Below are positions 8,013-16,643 of a DNA stretch of 50,231 bases, piece by piece. The notes beneath the pieces are model-generated. The model saw only the letters and a program-made list of their open reading frames with translations. It was not told where the DNA came from and searched no databases. The position numbers and the translations under genes are program-made. Source of the stretch: Natronococcus pandeyae (lineage in GTDB: Archaea > Halobacteriota > Halobacteria > Halobacteriales > Natrialbaceae); contig NZ_PHNJ01000023.1 in the NCBI RefSeq assembly GCF_008122205.1, positions 1 to 50,231 on the forward strand, in the 5' to 3' direction. Within the stretch, counting starts at the first letter, position 1; each line of letters starts with the position of its first letter.

Positions 8013-8516
8013 ATGCGCCGTCGTGCCCTCCTCACCACCCTTCCAGTCAGTGCATCAATTATCACTGGATGCCTGAATAGTTCTAACACAGACAATACCG
8101 GTGATGAAGATACTACCGAAACGGATACTACTTCTGATGCACCCCAGTTTGAGGTCGATGAAGACGCCCCTGGTGAGTTCATTCTCCTTCGGAATCAGCC
8201 ACAGGAGCCAAGCGGCGTCACCGTTGGTGACGAATTTGAAATCGCTGTTGTTCTCGGAAACGCTGGTGGCGAATCCATTACCGGTGAAGTCGGCGTTGAA
8301 CTCGTCCCACCGAACGAAGATTCGGGCGCTCAAACGGCTACCATCGTTGTTGACGATGGTGACGAAATCCCGTCCGGGGCAGCGAGGTTTTTCACTACTG
8401 GGTTGTTTGAAGCGACAGTCGCTGGCGACTGGGAACTCATCGCAGGCACCGGGATCGGACAGGTTTACCAAACCTACGACCCAATAGTCACCGTCGAAGA
8501 GCGACCTGACGACTGA
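8013..8516 (+). CDS. Tat lipoprotein with Ig/CARDB-like domain
   Basis: A 167-residue exported protein. The N-terminus MRRRALLTTLPVSASIITGC has a twin-arginine run, a short hydrophobic stretch and a lipobox with Cys20, then a Thr/Asp-rich linker (21-50). The mature domain (PQEPSGVTVGDEFEIAVVLGNAGGESITGEVGVELVPP) has the strand pattern of CARDB or similar beta-sandwich domains. Expected at the outer face of the membrane through a lipid anchor. No enzyme motif is seen; a binding or adhesion role is likely. A leaderless promoter is visible just upstream. Confidence 0.8.
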   Translation: MRRRALLTTLPVSASIITGCLNSSNTDNTGDEDTTETDTTSDAPQFEVDEDAPGEFILLRNQPQEPSGVTVGDEFEIAVVLGNAGGESITGEVGVELVPPNEDSGAQTATIVVDDGDEIPSGAARFFTTGLFEATVAGDWELIAGTGIGQVYQTYDPIVTVEERPDD

Positions 8517-8587
8517 TGACATCTCCCCGCTTATAATTACAATTATTGGCGGTTTCATTACTGAAAACTAGTGCAAATACAGTGTTC

Positions 8588-8772
8588 AGTTCGCAGATGT
8601 ACTGACCGGCTGGTTCAGTGAATTGGGCACGAAACAAACGATGGCGCTGTGCTGCATCCACACTCTATATTCAGCAAGCATCTTCTGACAGAATCCGAGT
8701 AGGACATTCGGCTTCTGCTGAATAGATAGCGCGAATGTTTCATCCACAGAAGGACCATTCGCAGCGATCACC
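8588..8772 (+). repeat. Intergenic element copy G
   Basis: Complete 5' part: TTCGCAGATGTACTGACCGG, GGTTCAGTG and CACGAAACAAACGA, GTGCTGCATCC, stem TATTCAGCA with TGCTGAATA, then AGCGCGAATG. The 3' block is diverged (CCATTCGCAGCGATCACC). The loop matches copy A. Confidence 0.7.
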
Positions 8773-8810
8773 ACCTATACGATTTTTGTGTGCCAGCACA
8801 TACCAAGACC

Positions 8811-9641
8811 ATGGATGAGACACCCGACGACATCGAATTTCTCGTCACGTCGGACCATCGGGTCGCCGTGCTAGACACACTGGCCACGGGTCCGAATGAC
8901 CGTAACGCATTGCGATCCGCGACGGGGGCTTCGTCGCCAACGATGAGCCGAATTCTCACCGACTTCGAGAATCGCAACTGGGTCGAACGGGAGGACCGGG
9001 GATACCAACTGACCAGTCTGGGCGAGTTCGTTGCCGAACGGCTAGAGGAGTTTGTGGACGCAATGACGATCGAGCACCACCTTCGAGACGTCTGGCAGTG
9101 GTTACCACATGAATTAGATGGGTTCAGCGTCGATCTGTTTACGGATGTAACGGTCACTCGCCCGACTGCCGGACACCCCGATAAATCCACTAAACGCCGT
9201 ATCGAGTTGATCACGGAGACATCTACGTGGCGCGGTGTTGGCGTAGCAATGTTGGGGTTGCGGACGCTGGAGACCTCATTCGATCGGTTCCTAGACCAGC
9301 ATGATGAGTTCCACTGTGAGTACATCTACCCACCCGAAGTGTTCGATGAACTCCTATCGTGGGGAGACACGGAAACGATCATCGAGGCAGCCGACAGCGA
9401 CAGCTACACCGTCTTGTTGCACGAGAACCTGCCGATGGAAGATCGGTACGAAATCTCTCTCTTCGACGATTGCGTGACCATCTGTTGTTACGATCACGAG
9501 AAGGGTGGATTACAGGCGCTCATCGAGACGACCAGTAGCGACATGCGAACGTGGGCGGAGACGTACTACGAGCAGTTCCGTACAGAAGCGCAGCCGCTCA
9601 GGGACGCATACGAACACGGTTCACTGCAGTCGCTCGAATAG
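8811..9641 (+). CDS. FilR1/DUF1724-like transcriptional regulator (copy 1)
   Basis: A 276-residue two-domain regulator. Residues 1-75 are a winged helix (DIEFLVTSDHRVAVLDTLATGPNDRNALRSATGASSPTMSRILTDFENRNWV); the rest resembles the C-terminal domain of the methanogenesis regulator FilR1 (DUF1724), with DVWQWLPHELDGFSVDLFTDVTVTRPTAGHP and the late ISLFDDCVTICCYDHEKGGLQALIET. CTATAC near 8775-8780 puts the transcript start at about 8805, so the ATG at 8811 is preferred over 8790. Paralogues lie at 10.6 kb and 43.1 kb. It converges with an alpha/beta hydrolase gene, its likely context. The ligand is unknown. Confidence 0.85.
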   Translation: MDETPDDIEFLVTSDHRVAVLDTLATGPNDRNALRSATGASSPTMSRILTDFENRNWVEREDRGYQLTSLGEFVAERLEEFVDAMTIEHHLRDVWQWLPHELDGFSVDLFTDVTVTRPTAGHPDKSTKRRIELITETSTWRGVGVAMLGLRTLETSFDRFLDQHDEFHCEYIYPPEVFDELLSWGDTETIIEAADSDSYTVLLHENLPMEDRYEISLFDDCVTICCYDHEKGGLQALIETTSSDMRTWAETYYEQFRTEAQPLRDAYEHGSLQSLE

Positions 9642-9657
9642 GCCGATTGCGACGTCG

Positions 9658-10497
9658 TCAACTCGATTCACGCACGAATGCGAGTACTTCGCTCGTGAAC
9701 CAGTCCGGTGCGCTGGCGACTGCTCCGTGGCCATATCCGTCGATACTGACGACCCGGGCGTTTGGAAGTGCGTCGGCGACCGCGTCCGTTGCGTCGAGAA
9801 GCCACTCTGCAGACTCGCTGGCGGCCAACAGCAGCGTCGGGACGGTCAGCTGTGCGAACCGGTCCGGGTCAAACTGGTAGTCGGCTTGGGCTTCGGCCTC
9901 CATTTTGGGGACCACGGTTTCGATGAAGGCCTCCACGTACTCCGGCCAAATGGGATGGTTGCGCAATTGCTCGACTTCCTCTGGAGTGGCTCCAGCGGGC
10001 CCTTCCAGGAAGGTCGCCAGCGCCCGATCGCGATCCCCCTCGTCCAACATGCCGACCATCGTTTCGAACCCCTCGCGGGCGCGTTCGTCCTCGAATCCCG
10101 GAACGGGGGGTTCGTGCAGTATCAGGGTTCTGACGTTGTCGGTTCGCAGGACGGCCTCCAGCGCGGCGAACGCGCCGCCGGACTCCCCGACCAGATGTAC
10201 GGGTTCGTCGATCGAGTCGACGACCGCGACAATGTCCTCGAACTCCCGTTCCAGTTCGAACTCGCCGGGGTACTTGCTCTCGCCGTGGCCGCGACGGTCC
10301 ATCGCGTAGACCGTGTGGTGTTCCGCGAGGGATTGTCGCACTCCGGAGATGTCCCAGAACCTGTGATCGACGTCCGCACCGTGGACGAGCACGAGCGGAG
10401 GTCCACTCCCGGTCCGTTTGTAGGCAATCTCGGTCCCATCCGGGGATGTGACGATTTCGATTTCATTTCCCGTGTCGGATTCTGTGACTTCGGTCAT
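9658..10497 (-). CDS. Alpha/beta-hydrolase fold protein
   Basis: A 279-residue cytosolic hydrolase. The oxyanion-hole strand LVLVHGADVDH, the YAMDRRGHGESKY loop and the nucleophile elbow GESGG (Ser106 counted from the ATG at 10497) are clear; the catalytic His is probably in DGYGHGAVASAP near the C-terminus and the acid lies in the preceding strand region LLLAASESAEWL. The lid region (about 125-190) is acidic and helical. A start 7 codons further out is possible. Substrate cannot be assigned; esterase, epoxide hydrolase-like or lactonase activity are all open. It sits between two FilR1-like regulators, one or both of which may control it. Confidence 0.88.
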   Translation of the reverse strand: MTEVTESDTGNEIEIVTSPDGTEIAYKRTGSGPPLVLVHGADVDHRFWDISGVRQSLAEHHTVYAMDRRGHGESKYPGEFELEREFEDIVAVVDSIDEPVHLVGESGGAFAALEAVLRTDNVRTLILHEPPVPGFEDERAREGFETMVGMLDEGDRDRALATFLEGPAGATPEEVEQLRNHPIWPEYVEAFIETVVPKMEAEAQADYQFDPDRFAQLTVPTLLLAASESAEWLLDATDAVADALPNARVVSIDGYGHGAVASAPDWFTSEVLAFVRESS

Positions 10498-10607
10498 GAG
10501 CCGGTCACCTTTCTGCACATAGGACGACGAGATGTGCGATAATGAGACTATTTGGTGAAATATTGCACGGCGTGCAACCGAACTGCATAGACGGTTGGGC
10601 TGGTCTT

Positions 10608-11435
10608 CTATGGCGATGTAAATTGCTCCGGTACCGGTGTGGCCAACACCTCCTCGTCGACCGGCCGTGCCTCCTCACGGTACCGCTCGAAGACGGTTCG
10701 GGCCCACTCTCTGGCCTCTGGTGCGTCGGTGTCGACCCACGCCCGCAGCGCCCTGGTTTCGGTGTCGTGACAGCAGATAGCGGCGCGCTCGTCGAAGACG
10801 TCGATACCACACCGTCTCCGGTCGGGGAGGTCGTCGTGGACGAAGATCGTACAGTTGTCCAGCGTGGCAGTCTTTTCAAAGAGTGCCGGATTCCAATCGA
10901 CGGTCGCTGCTAACACGTCGGGTGAGTAGATCACGTCGACCTTCATGCCGTCCAGCGCTGCCTGGCAGAACGCCTCGTTCGCGGCCGTTTTGAACACCGT
11001 CGCCCCGAAGCCGCGGACGGTGTCGCTTTCCTCGACCAACTGGACGACGCGCTTGACGGGTTCGTACGGGTAGCCGGCTGGGGGATAGGCGACGACGGCG
11101 TCGGCGAACATGTCCACGGAGAACCCCTCCATCTCCCTCGGGAGCCACTGCCAGACGTCACGGAGTTTCTCCTCGGCCTCCATCGCGGCGCAGAAGTCGG
11201 CGAACCGCTCCGCCACGAACTTGCCCAGTGGAGTGAGTTCATATGTCGAGCCTCTGCGTTCGATCCATCGACGATCCTCGAAATCACCAAGGACGCGTCC
11301 GATCGTCGAGGCATGAGCACCGGTCTCGGCCCGGAGGTCCGCCCGGTCACGGCCCCTCTCGGCGAGTGCGTCAAGTACGCCGACCCGGTGTTTCGAGCTG
11401 ACGAGGAATTCGATGTCGTCGATCGTCGTTCCCAT
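10608..11435 (-). CDS. FilR1/DUF1724-like transcriptional regulator (copy 2)
   Basis: A 275-residue paralogue of the gene at 8.8 kb, same layout: winged helix (DIEFLVSSKHRVGVLDALAERGRDRADLRAETGAHASTIGRVLGDFEDRRWI) and C-terminal ligand-type domain (DVWQWLPREMEGFSVDMFADAVVAYPPAGYP). The open frame extends far upstream, but TTATAG near 11459-11465 lies about 27 bases before the ATG at 11435, so the short start is right and the message is probably leaderless. Its end is 111 bases from the hydrolase start on the same strand. Family assignment is good; target genes are inferred from position only. Confidence 0.85.
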   Translation of the reverse strand: MGTTIDDIEFLVSSKHRVGVLDALAERGRDRADLRAETGAHASTIGRVLGDFEDRRWIERRGSTYELTPLGKFVAERFADFCAAMEAEEKLRDVWQWLPREMEGFSVDMFADAVVAYPPAGYPYEPVKRVVQLVEESDTVRGFGATVFKTAANEAFCQAALDGMKVDVIYSPDVLAATVDWNPALFEKTATLDNCTIFVHDDLPDRRRCGIDVFDERAAICCHDTETRALRAWVDTDAPEAREWARTVFERYREEARPVDEEVLATPVPEQFTSP

Positions 11436-11458
11436 GGTCTTGGTACACATTGACACTC

Positions 11459-11467
11459 TATAATCGT
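11459..11467 (-). promoter_or_regulatory. TATA box of FilR1-like copy 2
   Basis: On the minus strand GATTATAGAG centred near 11463, about 27 bases upstream of the ATG at 11435. Confidence 0.5.
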
Positions 11468-11729
11468 TCGCTGAGGTGCCGATTGATCCATCCGTCGTGG
11501 GGATCCATCTTTTGTGGGTACCGAACTCCAGATCGAATCCGTGAATTGCATCCTCGACTGGGGCCATGCCACTCGACGGCCAGCGGGCGATATCGGAACG
11601 ACTCACGACGGCAATGGTGATACCGCCAGAAAGTGCACATCCCGGCGCACACGCGTTCTCCATCCTCTACAGGCGGAGCAGGCCGAGTGCCTCGGGGCTT
11701 GACCCCGAGGGTGAAGGCCGTACGCTCCG

Positions 11730-12128
11730 CTAAACGTGTTCCGTCCGCTCGATATACTGCTCAATCGTGTCGGTTGAAACATCGCCTGCCGTCCCGACGT
11801 AGTACGATTCCTCCCAGAACCCACCACCCCACAGATACTCCTCCAAGTACAGTTCGTGCTGTTCCCACATCTCCCGCGCTGTGATGCTTTTGACCGTCCG
11901 CACAATCTCACTCGGTGCGTTCTTCGGGTGGGCAGAGAGAAATAGGTGTACGTGGTCGGGTGAGATGTGGAGCGACAATATCTCGTAGCCGTACTCGTCG
12001 CACACATCGCGGAAACTCGCTTCCAGAGACTCCTTGATTGGTTCGAGAATCGCGTGGCGGTACTTCGGACACCACACGAAGTGGTAGTTGACGTTGTACA
12101 CCGTGTGGTTCGACCGCTTCTCGCCCAT
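11730..12128 (-). CDS. tnpA: TnpA, Y1 HUH transposase (IS200 type)
   Basis: A 132-residue single-strand transposase, the usual length. It has the HUH metal site as HVH (His59, His61) in LHISPDHVHLFLSAHP, and the catalytic tyrosine Tyr125 in DTIEQYIERTEHV. The N-terminal strand VNYHFVWCPKYRHAIL is typical. The ATG at 12128 is the family start; the upstream 64 codons of open frame overlap the divergent promoter region. It would cut and rejoin the element ends as single strands by recognising the terminal palindromes. Confidence 0.93.
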   Translation of the reverse strand: MGEKRSNHTVYNVNYHFVWCPKYRHAILEPIKESLEASFRDVCDEYGYEILSLHISPDHVHLFLSAHPKNAPSEIVRTVKSITAREMWEQHELYLEEYLWGGGFWEESYYVGTAGDVSTDTIEQYIERTEHV

Positions 12129-12222
12129 ACCTGCAACACAACGACCAATCAAAAGTATTCTCTGAGATGACTCATAGACTACCACCAGTAGACTTTTTAA
12201 CGTGGAGGAACAAGGGGTAGAC

Positions 12223-12366
12223 GTGACGAAGCAACTCAAGGTATCTGACGCCGTGTACGACGACCTTGACGAACTCAAGGACGAGGAGGGGCACACGAGT
12301 TTCGACAGCGCGATTCGCACACTCCTTCTTCACTACCGTCACGTCCAACCCAACGACCAAGAATGA
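12223..12366 (+). CDS. Small VapB/RHH-like protein of the IS element
   Basis: A 47-residue protein starting with GTG at 12223: MTKQLKVSDAVYDDLDELKDEEGHTSFDSAIRTLLLHYRH. The pattern of a short N-terminal strand, two helices and the SFDSAIRTLL segment matches antitoxin VapB-like or ribbon-helix-helix proteins. Its stop overlaps the tnpB start (ATGA), so the two are translationally coupled. No toxin partner is present; it may repress the divergent tnpA/tnpB promoters. That role is inferred. Confidence 0.65.
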   Translation: MTKQLKVSDAVYDDLDELKDEEGHTSFDSAIRTLLLHYRHVQPNDQE

Positions 12367-13637
12367 CCGACGCACAGGCTCTCGTCAAGACGCTGGACTT
12401 CCAACTCGACATCCAGAGTGACAACGAGAGCCTGCTGTACGACGCCACGCTCGATGCCCGCTCGGTGTACAACGAAACCATCAGACTCGTCAAAGAAGGC
12501 GTGGACTGGGACGCGATTCCCGACCGTGTGGCCGACGACGCCAACCTCGTGAAAAACACGACTCAGCGCGTCGTTGCGAAAGCACTCGGTGCGATGGAGA
12601 ACTACTACGAATACGACGACTTTGGGCTCCCGAGTCACACCAAGGACGGTGCGTACCCGCTTCGTGCGAACTACGAGGAAGGGTACAACCTGTCGCTCAC
12701 CGACGACGGTGACGTGGCGTTCCGAATCAGCGCGAAACCGTACAAACACGTCAAGGGCGTCCTCGAAGGTGACGACGCCCACCTCGATATTCTCAAGACT
12801 GCGCTCACGAGTGACGAGTGGAAAATTGGGACAGCAGAAGCCCTGTTCCACAACGACAACCCCGAGTTGCACATCAACGTCACCAACACCGGACAGACCG
12901 TTCGAGACAAGCAGGACTCACGAACGGTCGTCGGCGTGGACGTGAACGAGGATAACGTGGCCCTCACCGCGCTCTCCGAGGGTGGCGTCGAGGACACGCT
13001 TGTCATCGACTTCCCCGAAATCAAGTTCGAGCGTCATCGCTACTTCACGATGCGAAAGCGCGTCCAGAACGCGGGGAAGGACAGCATACACGACACGCTG
13101 GAAGGGCGTGAGGAACGGTTCGTCCGCGACCGGCTCCACAAGGTGTCTCGGCATATCGTGGAGTGGAGCCAGCAGTTCGAGAAGCCATGCATCGTCTTTG
13201 AAGACCTCAAAGAGATGCGCGACAGTATCAACTACGGTACGCGGGTGAACCGACGCTTGCACCACCTACCGTTCCGCGCCCTACAGTTCTATACGTCGTA
13301 CAAGGCGTCGTTCGAGGGTATTCCAACAGGATGGATTAACCCCGAGTACACGAGTCAGCGGTGTCCGATGTGTGGGCATACGGAGCGAGCGAATCGCAAC
13401 AAGAAGCGGTTCAAGTGCAAGGACTGTGGGCATCAAGACCACAGTGACCGTGGTGCAAGCGTCAATATCGCTGTAAAAGGCGTGAAGAAACTCGATTGGA
13501 ATGTGCCTGCTCTCAACAGCCTTCCCGTTGTTCGGAAGGTGCGACGGCAGGCATCGGGGGCTGTGGACGCCCCGACCGTGACCCACCCGACCGCCCGAGG
13601 CTATCAAGCCGATGGTCGGATGGGAGTGTCCGACTAA
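12363..13637 (+). CDS. tnpB: TnpB, RNA-guided endonuclease
   Basis: A 424-residue TnpB of normal length. The split RuvC site is complete: Asp193 in VVGVDVNEDNVA, Glu280 in CIVFEDLKEMR, Asp362 in HQDHSDRGASVNIA. The zinc finger between the last two motifs has Cys334, Cys337, Cys352 and Cys355. The C-terminus after the RuvC domain (KKLDWNVPALNSLPVVRKVRRQASGAVDAPTV) is basic and its DNA overlaps the probable guide-RNA gene. TnpB cuts DNA next to a short element-adjacent motif under RNA guidance and helps keep the element at its donor site. Coupled to the small gene upstream by an ATGA overlap. Confidence 0.93.
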   Translation: MTDAQALVKTLDFQLDIQSDNESLLYDATLDARSVYNETIRLVKEGVDWDAIPDRVADDANLVKNTTQRVVAKALGAMENYYEYDDFGLPSHTKDGAYPLRANYEEGYNLSLTDDGDVAFRISAKPYKHVKGVLEGDDAHLDILKTALTSDEWKIGTAEALFHNDNPELHINVTNTGQTVRDKQDSRTVVGVDVNEDNVALTALSEGGVEDTLVIDFPEIKFERHRYFTMRKRVQNAGKDSIHDTLEGREERFVRDRLHKVSRHIVEWSQQFEKPCIVFEDLKEMRDSINYGTRVNRRLHHLPFRALQFYTSYKASFEGIPTGWINPEYTSQRCPMCGHTERANRNKKRFKCKDCGHQDHSDRGASVNIAVKGVKKLDWNVPALNSLPVVRKVRRQASGAVDAPTVTHPTARGYQADGRMGVSD

Positions 13638-13646
13638 ACCACGGGA

Positions 13647-13669
13647 AGCCTCGGGGCTTGACCCCGAGG
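13647..13669 (+). repeat. Right-end palindrome of the IS element
   Basis: Perfect stem of nine pairs with loop CTTGA. The same hairpin occurs at the left end and, with a changed loop, in the fossil at 26.94 kb. Confidence 0.75.
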
Positions 13670-13767
13670 CGGTTCACGAGCTGGCTACCGGGCTCGTCGT
13701 GCCATCCATCTCTCGATGACCTGCAAACGAGACGTCGAGCTCCACGGATCACCCAAATCACCGTGGG

Positions 13768-13815
13768 CTGACCGATTGGTTTTTCACGCCGTGAAAGATT
13801 TAGCACGACGAAGAT
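13768..13815 (+). repeat. Possible partial intergenic element copy J
   Basis: CTGACCGATTGGTTTTTCACGCCGTGAAAG resembles the 5' module (ACTGACCGGCTGGTTCA...CGTGAAAC) of copies D and G. No stem arms or 3' block follow before the oxidase gene. Confidence 0.35.
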
Positions 13816-13860
13816 CCTTCAGCAGGAATCTATAACGATTTTGCGGTCGCACTGTGTCAT

Positions 13861-15297
13861 ATGGGACCTGAAACAGAAAACGGTGATCACATCGATGAAT
13901 TTGAATCGGGATTTCTCGGCGACCTGATCCGCCCCGAGGATTCCGGCTACGACAACGCTCGCACAGTCTGGAACGGGATGATCGACAAACGTCCTGATCT
14001 GGTCGCTCAATGCCAGGACGTCGCTGACGTTATCAGCGCGGTCGAGTTCGCCCGCGAGCAGGACCTGCTCGTCGCCGTCCGCGGTGGGGGACACAACGCT
14101 GCTGGTCTCGGAACGTGTGACGACGGGATCGTCATCGACTGTTCCCCGATGAACTGGGTTGACGTAGACCCAGACACCCGGCGCGTTCGCGTCGGCGGCG
14201 GTGCCACCTGGCGGGACGTCGATCACGCGACCCAGGCGTTCGGACTCGCCGTACCCGGTGGAGTCGTCTCGCACACGGGGGTCGCGGGCCTCACACTCGG
14301 CGGTGGGTACGGCCACCTCCGACGAGCGTACGGGCTGACTTGCGACAACCTCGTCTCGGTCGATCTGGTCACCGCTGACGGTCGCTTCCTGACCGCCAGC
14401 GAGGACGAGCACCCAGACCTTTTCTGGGCGGTCCGTGGGGGCGGCGGTGCCTTCGGCATCGTGACCGCCTTCGAGTTCGAAGCACACCCGATCGGGACCA
14501 AAGTGGCCACGGTGGAGACGTGGCACTCCATCGAGGACGCGACGGTGGTCTTCGAGACCTGGCGCGACTTCGTCGAGACCGCGCCGCGAACGATCAGTGG
14601 GGAGGCGATTATCTGGGGAATACCGGAAGACCCCCACTTCCCGGAGGAGCATCACGATGACCCTGTCGCCATCATCACCGCCGTTCACGCCGGCGACCCC
14701 GATGAGGGCGAGGAACTCCTTCGTCCACTTCGAGAGTTCGGGTCGCCGCTGTTCGACTTCAGCGGCCGGATCCGGTATCTCGACCTCCAGCAGGGCTTCG
14801 ACCCGTTCTTCCCGGCCGGAGAGCACCGGTACTACCAGGGATCGGTCTACCTCGATTCGCTGGACGACGAGGTCATCGCCGATATCCTCGATCGCGCCGA
14901 GACGCGGCCGGACCCCCGGATACTCTACTACGTGTGGAACCTCGGTGGCGCAATCGCCGACGTTCCGGAGCACGCCACGGCATTCAGCGGCCGAGACCAC
15001 CCGTATCTCCTCGCTATCGACGGAAAATGGGACGATCCCGCAGAGGACGATGCGGTCCTCGAGTGGGCGCGATCCTTCCAGCGGGACATGCAGGTCCACT
15101 CTCCGGGCGAGGGCTACCGAAACTTCCCTGGACTGGGTGAGGGCGGAGACGCCCAACGGACTCCCGAGCGTGACGAGACGGACGACCGGTTAGTCGAGGT
15201 GAAGGACCAGTACGACCCGACGAACGTGTTCAGCCGCAATCACGGCGTCACGCCGTCCGAATCGGCGCGGACTGACGGAGGTGCTGGCGATGAGTGA
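13861..15297 (+). CDS. FAD-binding oxidoreductase, berberine-bridge type
   Basis: A 478-residue flavoprotein. The N-terminal FAD_binding_4 domain runs from about 45 to 215 and contains VAVRGGGHNAAGLG, whose His is the usual covalent flavin ligand, and VAGLTLGGGYGHLRRAYGLTCDNL. The Cys that gives a second covalent bond in plant enzymes (just before the GG turn) is missing, so a mono-covalent flavin is likely. The C-terminal berberine-type motif is NFPGLGEGG...YDPTNVFSRNHGV. No signal peptide, so cytosolic. The substrate (sugar, alcohol or other) cannot be told. Its end overlaps the rhodanese gene. Confidence 0.9.
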   Translation: MGPETENGDHIDEFESGFLGDLIRPEDSGYDNARTVWNGMIDKRPDLVAQCQDVADVISAVEFAREQDLLVAVRGGGHNAAGLGTCDDGIVIDCSPMNWVDVDPDTRRVRVGGGATWRDVDHATQAFGLAVPGGVVSHTGVAGLTLGGGYGHLRRAYGLTCDNLVSVDLVTADGRFLTASEDEHPDLFWAVRGGGGAFGIVTAFEFEAHPIGTKVATVETWHSIEDATVVFETWRDFVETAPRTISGEAIIWGIPEDPHFPEEHHDDPVAIITAVHAGDPDEGEELLRPLREFGSPLFDFSGRIRYLDLQQGFDPFFPAGEHRYYQGSVYLDSLDDEVIADILDRAETRPDPRILYYVWNLGGAIADVPEHATAFSGRDHPYLLAIDGKWDDPAEDDAVLEWARSFQRDMQVHSPGEGYRNFPGLGEGGDAQRTPERDETDDRLVEVKDQYDPTNVFSRNHGVTPSESARTDGGAGDE

Positions 15298-15820
15298 TGC
15301 CGACGAATCGATGACGGGCCGATCGCCGGAGGAGGGACTACAGCTAGCAGAGGGATCAGCGGCGCAACCATCAGGCAGGGATTCAATGGAGGCACCGACC
15401 GAAGCGCAACGGGCGTTTCACAGGAACAGTATACCGACTGGATACAACGAACTGGTCAGCGCGGCCGAAGCCACCGTCAGGGTGTATACGCCAGCGGAAG
15501 CAATTGATCTGGCCGGCGAAACGCAGGTCCTCTTCGTGGACGTCCGCGACGCTGTCGAACTGTCCGAAGGGATGATTTCCGGAGCCATCCACGCCTCGAG
15601 GGGGCACCTGGAGGCGCATCTGGACCCCGACAATCCACGGTACGTGCGTGAGCTCGACGATGCAACTGAGATCATCTTCTACTGTGCGGGTGGTGGACGC
15701 TCGGCGCTGGCTGCACAACGGGCGCAGGAACTGGGATTCGACCGCGTCGGACACCTCGCCGGTGGGATCTCCGCATGGAAGGACGCTGGTGGACCGGTGC
15801 AAGTGATCGACGACCGTTGA
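15290..15820 (+). CDS. Rhodanese-like sulfurtransferase
   Basis: A 176-residue protein with one rhodanese domain (about 65-170). Key parts: VLFVDVRDAVELSEGMISGAIHASRG and the active loop EIIFYCAGGGRSALAAQ with the catalytic Cys followed by GGGRS, then LAGGISAWKDAGGPV. The N-terminal 60 residues are low-complexity and acidic. The ATG at 15290 overlaps the end of the oxidase gene, so the two are co-translated; a GTG at 15281 would add three residues. It should move sulfane sulfur in the cytosol. The link with the oxidase is by operon only. Confidence 0.9.
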   Translation: MSDADESMTGRSPEEGLQLAEGSAAQPSGRDSMEAPTEAQRAFHRNSIPTGYNELVSAAEATVRVYTPAEAIDLAGETQVLFVDVRDAVELSEGMISGAIHASRGHLEAHLDPDNPRYVRELDDATEIIFYCAGGGRSALAAQRAQELGFDRVGHLAGGISAWKDAGGPVQVIDDR

Positions 15821-15829
15821 TGATATACT

Positions 15830-16423
15830 ATGTTCCCTGAACACATCGGGACGGACCGACTCAACCTCGAACGAATTTCGCACGACTCCGTCGATGTATT
15901 CGCGCTTCACGAACTCTACTCCAATGGAGACGATACTGAGGAAATGTTCGAGTACTGGGATTCGTCTCCTCACGAGACGGTGAAAGAGACCTATGACTAC
16001 GTGGATGAGGCTGAACGACTATGGAACGATGTGGAGGGTGCGAAATACGTGATCCGCCCGAAAGACGAGGAAGACGGAGCAGGCGTCATCGCCGGAACGA
16101 CGGGACTGTACCCGGATTGGGAAAAACGATCCGCCAACCTCGGCATTCTCCTCGATAAGCCATTTTGGGGACGAGGATATTCCGGTGAACGAGCCGATGC
16201 CATGCTGTCCGTCGCATTCGATCGACTCGATCTCGAACTCGTCGTCGCCGTCTACATCGACGGGAACGAAAAGTCTCGACGGGCGATCAACAAGTACGTC
16301 GAACGGTATGGTGGCCAATACGAGGGCCTGCTGCGAAACTGGCTTCCGGTGGACGAGACCGTTGTTGATGCTCATCGATACTCGATTTCACGGGAAGAAT
16401 ACCTTGCGATGGCCGAATGCTGA
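15830..16423 (+). CDS. GNAT acetyltransferase, RimJ/RimL type
   Basis: A 197-residue N-acetyltransferase. The RimJ/RimL opening ERISHDSVDVFALHELY is followed by GVIAGTTGLYPDWEKRSANLGILLDKPFWGRGYSGERADAML, in which GRGYSGE is the acetyl-CoA pyrophosphate loop (Q/R-x-x-G-x-G/A type), and VVAVYIDGNEKSRRAINKYVERYGGQYEG. Nine bases separate it from the rhodanese gene, so it is part of the same run. The acceptor may be a protein N-terminus or a small amine; not decidable here. Confidence 0.9.
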   Translation: MFPEHIGTDRLNLERISHDSVDVFALHELYSNGDDTEEMFEYWDSSPHETVKETYDYVDEAERLWNDVEGAKYVIRPKDEEDGAGVIAGTTGLYPDWEKRSANLGILLDKPFWGRGYSGERADAMLSVAFDRLDLELVVAVYIDGNEKSRRAINKYVERYGGQYEGLLRNWLPVDETVVDAHRYSISREEYLAMAEC

Positions 16424-16471
16424 GCGGTTTCCCCGTCGAGACCGATAGAACGGTTTCCAATTCGGAATCAA

Positions 16472-16612
16472 CGTTTGCTGCACTCATTCTCTCTATCTCG
16501 TCCGCACGTACTGCCAGATACTGTATAGGTCAAGCGTGCCGTGCTGAATAGGGGGCGCAAATGTGGCACTCGGTAGGACGTGATCATCGCACAGGCGAAC
16601 GCTCAGTACAGG
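16472..16612 (+). repeat. Intergenic element copy H (5' arm decayed)
   Basis: TTGCTGCACTCATTC is intact, the 5' arm is lost, the 3' arm GTGCTGAATAG and GGCGCAAATGTGGCAC are present, and the block ends GCTCAGTACAGG. The loop is a third type. Confidence 0.6.
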
Positions 16613-16643
16613 GTAAAGAGACAACGAATTTGCTCCTGTTCTG

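Larger units (their letters stand above)
11689..13669. mobile_element. IS200/IS605-family element with tnpA and tnpB
   Basis: Bounded by matching palindromes: CCTCGGGG-CTTGA-CCCCGAGG at about 11691-11710 on the left and the same stem at 13649-13668 on the right. Inside are a divergent tnpA (minus) and a small gene plus tnpB (plus). All catalytic residues of both proteins are present, so the element may still be active. The region from the end of tnpB to the right palindrome corresponds to where guide RNAs arise in TnpB systems. The gap 11436-11688 upstream of the element holds only the regulator promoter. A fossil of the same element lies at 26.9-27.2 kb. Confidence 0.85.

Noticed and set aside
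12223-12366. Toxin-antitoxin pair
   Set aside because: Only a VapB/RHH-like protein is present; no PIN or other toxin is adjacent.
13819-15156. 445-codon minus-strand frame
   Set aside because: Fully antisense to the FAD oxidase, whose motifs are unmistakable.
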